Positions 10,401 through 22,986 of a stretch of 64,000 nt of DNA are shown here, piece by piece; the stretch's first letter is position 1; the number at the start of each line of letters is the position of its first letter. Source of the stretch: Oasisia sp. SBJ-2009 (lineage: Eukaryota; Annelida; Polychaeta; Sabellida; Siboglinidae); the NCBI GenBank assembly GCA_964017155.1, contig OZ024855.1, positions 806,001 to 870,000 on the forward strand, written 5' to 3'. The position numbers and the translations under genes were made by a program. The notes below the pieces were generated by a model. It searched no databases. It saw only the letters and a list, made by a program, of their open reading frames with translations, and was not told the DNA's origin.

Positions 10401-12391
10401 TGCACAAATCGAGGAAAACGACAAAGTCCGATCCGTCTACGGGGGATCAGTTTTGAGAATCGAGAGAAACGGCCAAGTTCGACGCGCCGGTCGGTCTTCT
10501 CGGGCGTATTCCACGCACGGAGTGTAACTACGACTCTCTCGACGAAACCAACTGACCGTGCGCGTCGTCTTGCCAACTTTTGGAAACAAATCGAGGAAAA
10601 CGACAAAGTCCGATCCGTCTACGGGGGATCAGTTGGGGAAGTCTGTTTACATTCTTTTCAACAGAATTCCGTGCCGACCGCTGGGTAAACGGCGGGAGTA
10701 ATAATGAACCACTAACTAGATGAGGTGACGAGGCATTTGGAGACCTTAACAGGGTGTTAGTTGCAAAAATCGAGGAAAACGACAAAGTCCGATCCGTCTA
10801 CGGGGGATCAGTTTTGAGAATCGAGAGAAACGGCCAAGTTCGACGCGCCGGTCGCTCTTCTCGGGCGTATTCCACGCACGGAGTGTAACTACGACTCTCT
10901 CGACGAAACCGACTGACCGTGCGCGTCGTCTTGCCAACTTTTGGAAACAAATCGAGGAAAACGACAAAGTCCGATCCGTCTACGGGGGATCAGTTGGGGA
11001 AGTCTGTTTACATTCTTTTCAACAGAATTCCGTGCCGACCGCTGGGTAAACGGCGGGAGTAATAATGAACCACTAAATAGATGAGGTGACGAGGCATTTG
11101 GCGACCTTAACAGGGTGATAGTTGCACAAATCGAGGAAAACGACAAAGTCCGATCCGTCTACGGGGGATCAGTTTTGAGAATCGAGAGAAACGGCCAAGT
11201 TCGACGCGCCGGTCGGTCTTCTCGGGCGTATTCCACGCACGGAGTGTAACTACGACTCTCTCGACGAAACCAACTGACCGTGCGCGTCGTCTTGCCAACT
11301 TTTGGAAACAAATCGAGGAAAACGACAAAGTCCGATCCGTCTACGGGGGATCAGTTGGGGAAGTCTGTTTACATTCTTTTCAACAGAATTCCGTGCCGAC
11401 CGCTGGGTAAACGGCGGGAGTAATAATGAACCACTAACTAGATGAGGTGACGAGGCATTTGGCGACCTTAACAGGGTGATAGTTGCACAAATCGATGAAA
11501 AAGACAAAGTCCGATCCGTCTACGGGGGATCAGTTTTGAGAATCGAGAGAAACGGCCAAGTTCGACGCGCCGGTCGCTCTTCTCGGGCGTATTCCACGCA
11601 CGGAGTGTAACTACGACTCTCTCGACGAAACCGACTGACCGTGCGCGTCGTCTTGCCAACTTTTTGAAACAAATCGAGGAAAACGACAAAGTCCGATACG
11701 TCTACGGGGGATCAGTTGGGGAAGTATGTTTACATTCTTTTCAACAGAATTCCGTGCCGACCGCTGGGTAAACGGCGGGAGTAATAATGAACCACTAAAT
11801 AGATGAGGTGACGAGGCATTTGGCGACCTTAACAGGGTGATAGTTGCACAAATCGAGGAAAACGACAAAGTCCGATCCGTCTACGGGGGATGAGTTTTGA
11901 GAATCGAGAGAAACGGCCAAGTTCGACGCGCCGGTCGGTCTTCTCGGGCGTATTCCACGCACGGAGTGTAACTACGACTCTCTCGACGAAACCAACTGAC
12001 CGTGCGCGTCGTCTTGCCAACTTTTGGAAACAAATCGAGGAAAACGACAAAGTCCGATCCGTCTACGGGGGATCAGTTGGGGAAGTCTGTTTACATTCTT
12101 TTCAACAGAATTCCGTGCCGACCGCTGGGTAAACGGCGGGAGTAATAATGAACCACTAACTAGATGAGGTGACGAGGCATTTGGCGACCTTAACAGGGTG
12201 ATAGTTGCACAAATCGATGAAAAAGACAAAGTCCGATCCGTCTACGGGGGATCAGTTTTGAGAATCGAGAGAAACGGCCAAGTTCGACGCGCCGGTCGGT
12301 CTTCTCGGGCGTGTTCCACGCACGGAGTGTAACTACGACTCTCTCGACGAAACCAACTGACCGTGCGCGTCGTCTTGCCAACTTTTGGAAA

Positions 12392-12573
12392 CAAATCGAG
12401 GAAAACGACAAAGTCCGATCCGTCTACGGGGGATCAGTTTTGAGAATCGAGAGAAACGGCCAAGTTCGACGCGCCGGTCGGTCTTCTCGGGCGTATTCCA
12501 CGCACGGAGTGTAACTACGACTCTCTCGACGAAACCAACTGACCGTGCGCGTCGTCTTGCCAACTTTTGGAAA
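12392..12573 (+). repeat. Extra B monomer (BB defect 3)
   Basis: B follows B (12210-12391), with the same flanking markers as the defects at 4268, 14018 and 21420, so the four are copies of one original event. This one ends the first copy of the 9.75-kb block. Confidence 0.93.
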
Positions 12574-14017
12574 CAAATCGAGGAAAACGACAAAGTCCGA
12601 TCCGTCTACGGGGGATCAGTTGGGGAAGTCTGTTTACATTCTTTTCATCATAATTCCGTGGCGACCGCTGGGTAAACGGCGGGAGTAATAATGAACCACT
12701 AACTAGATGAGGTGACGAGGCATTTGGCGACCTTAACAGGGTGATAGTTGCACAAATCGAGGAAAACGACAAAGTCCGATCCGTCTACGGGGGATCAGTT
12801 TTGAGAATCGAGAGAAACGGCCAAGTTCGACGCGCCGGTCGGTCTTCTCGGGCGTATTCCACGCACGGAGTGTAACTACGACTCTCTCGACGAAACCAAC
12901 TGACCGTGCGCGTCGTCTTGCCAACTTTTGGAAACAAATCGAGGAAAACGACAAAGTCCGATCCGTCTACGGGGGATCAGTTGGGGAAGTCTGTTTACAT
13001 TCTTTTCAACAGAATTCCGTGCCGACCGCTGGGTAAACGGCGGGAGTAATAATGAACCACTAACTAGATGAGGTGACGAGGCATTTGGCGACCTTAACAG
13101 GGTGATAGTTGCACAAATCGAGGAAAACGACAAAGTCCGATCCGTCTACGGGGGATCAGTTTTGAGAATCGAGAGAAACGGCCAAGTTCGACGCGCCGGT
13201 CGCTCTTCTCGGGCGTATTCCACGCACGGAGTGTAACTACGACTCTCTCGACGAAACCGACTGACCGTGCGCGTCGTCTTGCCAACTTTTTGAAACAAAT
13301 CGAGGAAAACGACAAAGTCCGATACGTCTACGGGGGATCAGTTGGGGAAGTATGTTTACATTCTTTTCAACAGAATTCCGTGCCGACCGCTGGGTAAACG
13401 GCGGGAGTAATAATGAACCACTAAATAGATGAGGTGACGAGGCATTTGGCGACCTTAACAGGGTGATAGTTGCACAAATCGAGGAAAACGACAAAGTCCG
13501 ATCCGTCTACGGGGGATGAGTTTTGAGAATCGAGAGAAACGGCCAAGTTCGACGCGCCGGTCGGTCTTCTCGGGCGTATTCCACGCACGGAGTGTAACTA
13601 CGACTCTCTCGACGAAACCAACTGACCGTGCGCGTCGTCTTGCCAACTTTTGGAAACAAATCGAGGAAAACGACAAAGTCCGATCCGTCTACGGGGGATC
13701 AGTTGGGGAAGTCTGTTTACATTCTTTTCAACAGAATTCCGTGCCGACCGCTGGGTAAACGGCGGGAGTAATAATGAACCACTAACTAGATGAGGTGACG
13801 AGGCATTTGGCGACCTTAACAGGGTGATAGTTGCACAAATCGATGAAAAAGACAAAGTCCGATCCGTCTACGGGGGATCAGTTTTGAGAATCGAGAGAAA
13901 CGGCCAAGTTCGACGCGCCGGTCGGTCTTCTCGGGCGTGTTCCACGCACGGAGTGTAACTACGACTCTCTCGACGAAACCAACTGACCGTGCGCGTCGTC
14001 TTGCCAACTTTTGGAAA

Positions 14018-14199
14018 CAAATCGAGGAAAACGACAAAGTCCGATCCGTCTACGGGGGATCAGTTTTGAGAATCGAGAGAAACGGCCAAGTTCGACGCGC
14101 CGGTCGGTCTTCTCGGGCGTATTCCACGCACGGAGTGTAACTACGACTCTCTCGACGAAACCAACTGACCGTGCGCGTCGTCTTGCCAACTTTTGGAAA
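14018..14199 (+). repeat. Extra B monomer (BB defect 4)
   Basis: B follows B (13836-14017). It lies exactly 9,750 bp after the defect at 4268 and is its counterpart in the second copy of the large block. Confidence 0.93.
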
Positions 14200-17100
14200 C
14201 AAATCGAGGAAAACGACAAAGTCCGATCCGTCTACGGGGGATCAGTTGGGGAAGTCTGTTTACATTCTTTTCATCATAATTCCGTGGCGACCGCTGGGTA
14301 AACGGCGGGAGTAATAATGAACCACTAACTAGATGAGGTGACGAGGCATTTGGCGACCTTAACAGGGTGATAGTTGCACAAATCGAGGAAAACGACAAAG
14401 TCCGATCCGTCTACGGGGGATCAGTTTTGAGAATCGAGAGAAACGGCCAAGTTCGACGCGCCGGTCGGTCTTCTCGGGCGTATTCCACGCACGGAGTGTA
14501 ACTACGACTCTCTCGACGAAACCAACTGACCGTGCGCGTCGTCTTGCCAACTTTTGGAAACAAATCGAGGAAAACGACAAAGTCCGATCCGTCTACGGGG
14601 GATCAGTTGGGGAAGTCTGTTTACATTCTTTTCAACAGAATTCCGTGCCGACCGCTGGGTAAACGGCGGGAGTAATAATGAACCACTAACTAGATGAGGT
14701 GACGAGGCATTTGGAGACCTTAACAGGGTGTTAGTTGCAAAAATCGAGGAAAACGACAAAGTCCGATCCGTCTACGGGGGATCAGTTTTGAGAATCGAGA
14801 GAAACGGCCAAGTTCGACGCGCCGGTCGGTCTTCTCGGGCGTATTCCACGCTCGGAGTGTAACTACGACTCTCTCGACGAAACCAACTGACCGTGCGCGT
14901 CGTCTTGCCAACTTTTGGAAACAAATCGAGGAAAACGACAAAGTCCGATCCGTCTACGGGGGATCAGTTGGGGAAGTCTGTTTACATTCTTTTCAACAGA
15001 ATTCCGTGCCGACCGCTGGGTAAACGGCGGGAGTAATAATGAACCACTAACTAGATGAGGTGACGAGGCATTTGGCGACCTTAACAGGGTGATAGTTGCA
15101 CAAATCGATGAAAAAGACAAAGTCCGATCCGTCTACGGGGGATCAGTTTTGAGAATCGAGAGAAACGGCCAAGTTCGACGCGCCGGTCGCTCTTCTCGGG
15201 CGTATTCCACGCACGGAGTGTAACTACGACTCTCTCGACGAAACCGACTGACCGTGCGCGTCGTCTTGCCAACTTTTTGAAACAAATCGAGGAAAACGAC
15301 AAAGTCCGATACGTCTACGGGGGATCAGTTGGGGAAGTATGTTTACATTCTTTTCAACAGAATTCCGTGCCGACCGCTGGGTAAACGGCGGGAGTAATAA
15401 TGAACCACTAAATAGATGAGGTGACGAGGCATTTGGCGACCTTAACAGGGTGATAGTTGCACAAATCGAGGAAAACGACAAAGTCCGATCCGTCTACGGG
15501 GGATCAGTTTTGAGAATCGAGAGAAACGGCCAAGTTCGACGCGCCGGTCGGTCTTCTCGGGCGTATTCCACGCACGGAGTGTAACTACGACTCTCTCGAC
15601 GAAACCAACTGACCGTGCGCGTCGTCTTGCCAACTTTTGGAAACAAATCGAGGAAAACGACAAAGTCCGATCCGTCTACGGGGGATCAGTTGGGGAAGTC
15701 TGTTTACATTCTTTTCATCATAATTCCGTGGCGACCGCTGGGTAAACGGCGGGAGTAATAATGAACCACTAACTAGATGAGGTGACGAGGCATTTGGCGA
15801 CCTTAACAGGGTGATAGTTGCACAAATCGAGGAAAACGACAAAGTCCGATCCGTCTACGGGGGATCAGTTTTGAGAATCGAGAGAAACGGCCAAGTTCGA
15901 CGCGCCGGTCGGTCTTCTCGGGCGTATTCCACGCACGGAGTGTAACTACGACTCTCTCGACGAAACCAACTGACCGTGCGCGTCGTCTTGCCAACTTTTG
16001 GAAACAAATCGAGGAAAACGACAAAGTCCGATCCGTCTACGGGGGATCAGTTGGGGAAGTCTGTTTACATTCTTTTCAACAGAATTCCGTGCCGACCGCT
16101 GGGTAAACGGCGGGAGTAATAATGAACCACTAACTAGATGAGGTGACGAGGCATTTGGCGACCTTAACAGGGTGATAGTTGCACAAATCGAGGAAAACGA
16201 CAAAGTCCGATCCGTCTACGGGGGATCAGTTTTGAGAATCGAGAGAAACGGCCAAGTTCGACGCGCCGGTCGGTCTTCTCGGGCGTATTCCACGCACGGA
16301 GTGTAACTACGACTCTCTCGACGAAACCAACTGACCGTGCGCGTCGTCTTGCCAACTTTTGGAAACAAATCGAGGAAAACGACAAAGTCCGATCCGTCTA
16401 CGGGGGATCAGTTGGGGAAGTCTGTTTACATTCTTTTCAACAGAATTCCGTGCCGACCGCTGGGTAAACGGCGGGAGTAATAATGAACCACTAACTAGAT
16501 GAGGTGACGAGGCATTTGGCGACCTTAACAGGGTGATAGTTGCACAAATCGATGAAAAAGACAAAGTCCGATCCGTCTACGGGGGATCAGTTTTGAGAAT
16601 CGAGAGAAACGGCCAAGTTCGACGCGCCGGTCGCTCTTCTCGGGCGTATTCCACGCACGGAGTGTAACTACGACTCTCTCGACGAAACCGACTGACCGTG
16701 CGCGTCGTCTTGCCAACTTTTTGAAACAAATCGAGGAAAACGACAAAGTCCGATACGTCTACGGGGGATCAGTTGGGGAAGTATGTTTACATTCTTTTCA
16801 ACAGAATTCCGTGCCGACCGCTGGGTAAACGGCGGGAGTAATAATGAACCACTAAATAGATGAGGTGACGAGGCATTTGGCGACCTTAACAGGGTGATAG
16901 TTGCACAAATCGAGGAAAACGACAAAGTCCGATCCGTCTACGGGGGATGAGTTTTGAGAATCGAGAGAAACGGCCAAGTTCGACGCGCCGGTCGGTCTTC
17001 TCGGGCGTATTCCACGCACGGAGTGTAACTACGACTCTCTCGACGAAACCAACTGACCGTGCGCGTCGTCTTGCCAACTTTTGGAAACAAATCGAGGAAA

Positions 17101-20100
17101 ACGACAAAGTCCGATCCGTCTACGGGGGATCAGTTGGGGAAGTCTGTTTACATTCTTTTCAACAGAATTCCGTGCCGACCGCTGGGTAAACGGCGGGAGT
17201 AATAATGAACCACTAACTAGATGAGGTGACGAGGCATTTGGCGACCTTAACAGGGTGATAGTTGCACAAATCGAGGAAAACGACAAAGTCCGATCCGTCT
17301 ACGGGGGATCAGTTTTGAGAATCGAGAGAAACGGCCAAGTTCGACGCGCCGGTCGGTCTTCTCGGGCGTATTCCACGCACGGAGTGTAACTACGACTCTC
17401 TCGACGAAACCAACTGACCGTGCGCGTCGTCTTGCCAACTTTTGGAAACAAATCGAGGAAAACGACAAAGTCCGATCCGTCTACGGGGGATCAGTTGGGG
17501 AAGTCTGTTTACATTCTTTTCAACAGAATTCCGTGCCGACCGCTGGGTAAACGGCGGGAGTAATAATGAACCACTAACTAGATGAGGTGACGAGGCATTT
17601 GGAGACCTTAACAGGGTGTTAGTTGCAAAAATCGAGGAAAACGACAAAGTCCGATCCGTCTACGGGGGATCAGTTTTGAGAATCGAGAGAAACGGCCAAG
17701 TTCGACGCGCCGGTCGGTCTTCTCGGGCGTATTCCACGCTCGGAGTGTAACTACGACTCTCTCGACGAAACCAACTGACCGTGCGCGTCGTCTTGCCAAC
17801 TTTTGGAAACAAATCGAGGAAAACGACAAAGTCCGATCCGTCTACGGGGGATCAGTTGGGGAAGTCTGTTTACATTCTTTTCAACAGAATTCCGTGCCGA
17901 CCGCTGGGTAAACGGCGGGAGTAATAATGAACCACTAACTAGATGAGGTGACGAGGCATTTGGCGACCTTAACAGGGTGATAGTTGCACAAATCGAGGAA
18001 AACGACAAAGTCCGATCCGTCTACGGGGGATCAGTTTTGAGAATCGAGAGAAACGGCCAAGTTCGACGCGCCGGTCGGTCTTCTCGGGCGTATTCCACGC
18101 ACGGAGTGTAACTACGACTCTCTCGACGAAACCAACTGACCGTGCGCGTCGTCTTGCCAACTTTTGGAAACAAATCGAGGAAAACGACAAAGTCCGATCC
18201 GTCTACGGGGGATCAGTTGGGGAAGTCTGTTTACATTCTTTTCAACAGAATTCCGTGCCGACCGCTGGGTAAACGGCGGGAGTAATAATGAACCACTAAC
18301 TAGATGAGGTGACGAGGCATTTGGAGACCTTAACAGGGTGTTAGTTGCAAAAATCGAGGAAAACGACAAAGTCCGATCCGTCTACGGGGGATCAGTTTTG
18401 AGAATCGAGAGAAACGGCCAAGTTCGACGCGCCGGTCGGTCTTCTCGGGCGTATTCCACGCTCGGAGTGTAACTACGACTCTCTCGACGAAACCAACTGA
18501 CCGTGCGCGTCGTCTTGCCAACTTTTGGAAACAAATCGAGGAAAACGACAAAGTCCGATCCGTCTACGGGGGATCAGTTGGGGAAGTCTGTTTACATTCT
18601 TTTCAACAGAATTCCGTGCCGACCGCTGGGTAAACGGCGGGAGTAATAATGAACCACTAACTAGATGAGGTGACGAGGCATTTGGCGACCTTAACAGGGT
18701 GATAGTTGCACAAATCGATGAAAAAGACAAAGTCCGATCCGTCTACGGGGGATCAGTTTTGAGAATCGAGAGAAACGGCCAAGTTCGACGCGCCGGTCGC
18801 TCTTCTCGGGCGTATTCCACGCACGGAGTGTAACTACGACTCTCTCGACGAAACCGACTGACCGTGCGCGTCGTCTTGCCAACTTTTTGAAACAAATCGA
18901 GGAAAACGACAAAGTCCGATACGTCTACGGGGGATCAGTTGGGGAAGTATGTTTACATTCTTTTCAACAGAATTCCGTGCCGACCGCTGGGTAAACGGCG
19001 GGAGTAATAATGAACCACTAAATAGATGAGGTGACGAGGCATTTGGCGACCTTAACAGGGTGATAGTTGCACAAATCGAGGAAAACGACAAAGTCCGATC
19101 CGTCTACGGGGGATCAGTTTTGAGAATCGAGAGAAACGGCCAAGTTCGACGCGCCGGTCGGTCTTCTCGGGCGTATTCCACGCACGGAGTGTAACTACGA
19201 CTCTCTCGACGAAACCAACTGACCGTGCGCGTCGTCTTGCCAACTTTTGGAAACAAATCGAGGAAAACGACAAAGTCCGATCCGTCTACGGGGGATCAGT
19301 TGGGGAAGTCTGTTTACATTCTTTTCATCATAATTCCGTGGCGACCGCTGGGTAAACGGCGGGAGTAATAATGAACCACTAACTAGATGAGGTGACGAGG
19401 CATTTGGCGACCTTAACAGGGTGATAGTTGCACAAATCGAGGAAAACGACAAAGTCCGATCCGTCTACGGGGGATCAGTTTTGAGAATCGAGAGAAACGG
19501 CCAAGTTCGACGCGCCGGTCGGTCTTCTCGGGCGTATTCCACGCACGGAGTGTAACTACGACTCTCTCGACGAAACCAACTGACCGTGCGCGTCGTCTTG
19601 CCAACTTTTGGAAACAAATCGAGGAAAACGACAAAGTCCGATCCGTCTACGGGGGATCAGTTGGGGAAGTCTGTTTACATTCTTTTCAACAGAATTCCGT
19701 GCCGACCGCTGGGTAAACGGCGGGAGTAATAATGAACCACTAACTAGATGAGGTGACGAGGCATTTGGAGACCTTAACAGGGTGTTAGTTGCAAAAATCG
19801 AGGAAAACGACAAAGTCCGATCCGTCTACGGGGGATCAGTTTTGAGAATCGAGAGAAACGGCCAAGTTCGACGCGCCGGTCGCTCTTCTCGGGCGTATTC
19901 CACGCACGGAGTGTAACTACGACTCTCTCGACGAAACCGACTGACCGTGCGCGTCGTCTTGCCAACTTTTGGAAACAAATCGAGGAAAACGACAAAGTCC
20001 GATCCGTCTACGGGGGATCAGTTGGGGAAGTCTGTTTACATTCTTTTCAACAGAATTCCGTGCCGACCGCTGGGTAAACGGCGGGAGTAATAATGAACCA

Positions 20101-21419
20101 CTAAATAGATGAGGTGACGAGGCATTTGGCGACCTTAACAGGGTGATAGTTGCACAAATCGAGGAAAACGACAAAGTCCGATCCGTCTACGGGGGATCAG
20201 TTTTGAGAATCGAGAGAAACGGCCAAGTTCGACGCGCCGGTCGGTCTTCTCGGGCGTATTCCACGCACGGAGTGTAACTACGACTCTCTCGACGAAACCA
20301 ACTGACCGTGCGCGTCGTCTTGCCAACTTTTGGAAACAAATCGAGGAAAACGACAAAGTCCGATCCGTCTACGGGGGATCAGTTGGGGAAGTCTGTTTAC
20401 ATTCTTTTCAACAGAATTCCGTGCCGACCGCTGGGTAAACGGCGGGAGTAATAATGAACCACTAACTAGATGAGGTGACGAGGCATTTGGCGACCTTAAC
20501 AGGGTGATAGTTGCACAAATCGATGAAAAAGACAAAGTCCGATCCGTCTACGGGGGATCAGTTTTGAGAATCGAGAGAAACGGCCAAGTTCGACGCGCCG
20601 GTCGCTCTTCTCGGGCGTATTCCACGCACGGAGTGTAACTACGACTCTCTCGACGAAACCGACTGACCGTGCGCGTCGTCTTGCCAACTTTTTGAAACAA
20701 ATCGAGGAAAACGACAAAGTCCGATACGTCTACGGGGGATCAGTTGGGGAAGTATGTTTACATTCTTTTCAACAGAATTCCGTGCCGACCGCTGGGTAAA
20801 CGGCGGGAGTAATAATGAACCACTAAATAGATGAGGTGACGAGGCATTTGGCGACCTTAACAGGGTGATAGTTGCACAAATCGAGGAAAACGACAAAGTC
20901 CGATCCGTCTACGGGGGATGAGTTTTGAGAATCGAGAGAAACGGCCAAGTTCGACGCGCCGGTCGGTCTTCTCGGGCGTATTCCACGCACGGAGTGTAAC
21001 TACGACTCTCTCGACGAAACCAACTGACCGTGCGCGTCGTCTTGCCAACTTTTGGAAACAAATCGAGGAAAACGACAAAGTCCGATCCGTCTACGGGGGA
21101 TCAGTTGGGGAAGTCTGTTTACATTCTTTTCAACAGAATTCCGTGCCGACCGCTGGGTAAACGGCGGGAGTAATAATGAACCACTAACTAGATGAGGTGA
21201 CGAGGCATTTGGCGACCTTAACAGGGTGATAGTTGCACAAATCGATGAAAAAGACAAAGTCCGATCCGTCTACGGGGGATCAGTTTTGAGAATCGAGAGA
21301 AACGGCCAAGTTCGACGCGCCGGTCGGTCTTCTCGGGCGTGTTCCACGCACGGAGTGTAACTACGACTCTCTCGACGAAACCAACTGACCGTGCGCGTCG
21401 TCTTGCCAACTTTTGGAAA

Positions 21420-21601
21420 CAAATCGAGGAAAACGACAAAGTCCGATCCGTCTACGGGGGATCAGTTTTGAGAATCGAGAGAAACGGCCAAGTTCGACGC
21501 GCCGGTCGGTCTTCTCGGGCGTATTCCACGCACGGAGTGTAACTACGACTCTCTCGACGAAACCAACTGACCGTGCGCGTCGTCTTGCCAACTTTTGGAA
21601 A
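21420..21601 (+). repeat. Extra B monomer (BB defect 5)
   Basis: B follows B (21238-21419). It lies 9,028 bp after the defect at 12392: the block offset of 9,750 bp minus the two dimers (722 bp) missing from the second copy. Confidence 0.93.
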
Positions 21602-22986
21602 CAAATCGAGGAAAACGACAAAGTCCGATCCGTCTACGGGGGATCAGTTGGGGAAGTCTGTTTACATTCTTTTCATCATAATTCCGTGGCGACCGCTGGG
21701 TAAACGGCGGGAGTAATAATGAACCACTAACTAGATGAGGTGACGAGGCATTTGGCGACCTTAACAGGGTGATAGTTGCACAAATCGAGGAAAACGACAA
21801 AGTCCGATCCGTCTACGGGGGATCAGTTTTGAGAATCGAGAGAAACGGCCAAGTTCGACGCGCCGGTCGGTCTTCTCGGGCGTATTCCACGCACGGAGTG
21901 TAACTACGACTCTCTCGACGAAACCAACTGACCGTGCGCGTCGTCTTGCCAACTTTTGGAAACAAATCGAGGAAAACGACAAAGTCCGATCCGTCTACGG
22001 GGGATCAGTTGGGGAAGTCTGTTTACATTCTTTTCAACAGAATTCCGTGCCGACCGCTGGGTAAACGGCGGGAGTAATAATGAACCCCTAACTAGATGAG
22101 GTGACGAGGCATTTGGAGACCTTAACAGGGTGTTAGTTGCAAAAATCGAGGAAAACGACAAAGTCCGATCCGTCTACGGGGGATCAGTTTTGAGAATCGA
22201 GAGAAACGGCCAAGTTCGACGCGCCGGTCGGTCTTCTCGGGCGTATTCCACGCTCGGAGTGTAACTACGACTCTCTCGACGAAACCAACTGACCGTGCGC
22301 GTCGTCTTGCCAACTTTTGGAAACAAATCGAGGAAAACGACAAAGTCCGATCCGTCTACGGGGGATCAGTTGGGGAAGTCTGTTTACATTCTTTTCAACA
22401 GAATTCCGTGCCGACCGCTGGGTAAACGGCGGGAGTAATAATGAACCACTAACTAGATGAGGTGACGAGGCATTTGGCGACCTTAACAGGGTGATAGTTG
22501 CACAAATCGATGAAAAAGACAAAGTCCGATCCGTCTACGGGGGATCAGTTTTGAGAATCGAGAGAAACGGCCAAGTTCGACGCGCCGGTCGCTCTTCTCG
22601 GGCGTATTCCACGCACGGAGTGTAACTACGACTCTCTCGACGAAACCGACTGACCGTGCGCGTCGTCTTGCCAACTTTTTGAAACAAATCGAGGAAAACG
22701 ACAAAGTCCGATACGTCTACGGGGGATCAGTTGGGGAAGTATGTTTACATTCTTTTCAACAGAATTCCGTGCCGACCGCTGGGTAAACGGCGGGAGTAAT
22801 AATGAACCACTAAATAGATGAGGTGACGAGGCATTTGGCGACCTTAACAGGATGATAGTTGCACAAATCGAGGAAAACGACAAAGTCCGATCCGTCTACG
22901 GGGGATCAGTTTAGAGAATCGAGAGAAACGGCCAAGTTCGACGCGCCGGTCGGTCTTCTCGGGCGTATTCCACGCACGGAGTGTAA

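Larger units (their letters stand above)
3290..13040 (+). repeat. Large higher-order unit, copy 1 (26 dimers plus two B)
   Basis: The order of variant dimers here matches that of the next 9 kb. Markers such as gggggatgag (3763, 7194), the catcataattccgtggcg form, the tttggagacc form and the BB defect recur at an offset of 9,750 bp up to about 8.2 kb, and at 9,028 bp from about 8.65 kb. The unit equals 26 x 361 + 2 x 182. The ends are approximate because adjacent dimers differ at few sites. Confidence 0.8.
13040..22100 (+). repeat. Large higher-order unit, copy 2 (two dimers missing)
   Basis: Matches copy 1 dimer for dimer, except that the equivalent of about 8.1-8.8 kb is absent. That is 722 bp, or exactly two dimers, including the one with gggggatgag at 8638. 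The dimer at about 17.75 kb looks like a fusion of two copy-1 dimers. Copy 2 ends at about 22.1 kb, where tttggagacc replaces tttggcgacc. A private change, aacccctaac, lies near 22085. Confidence 0.8.
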
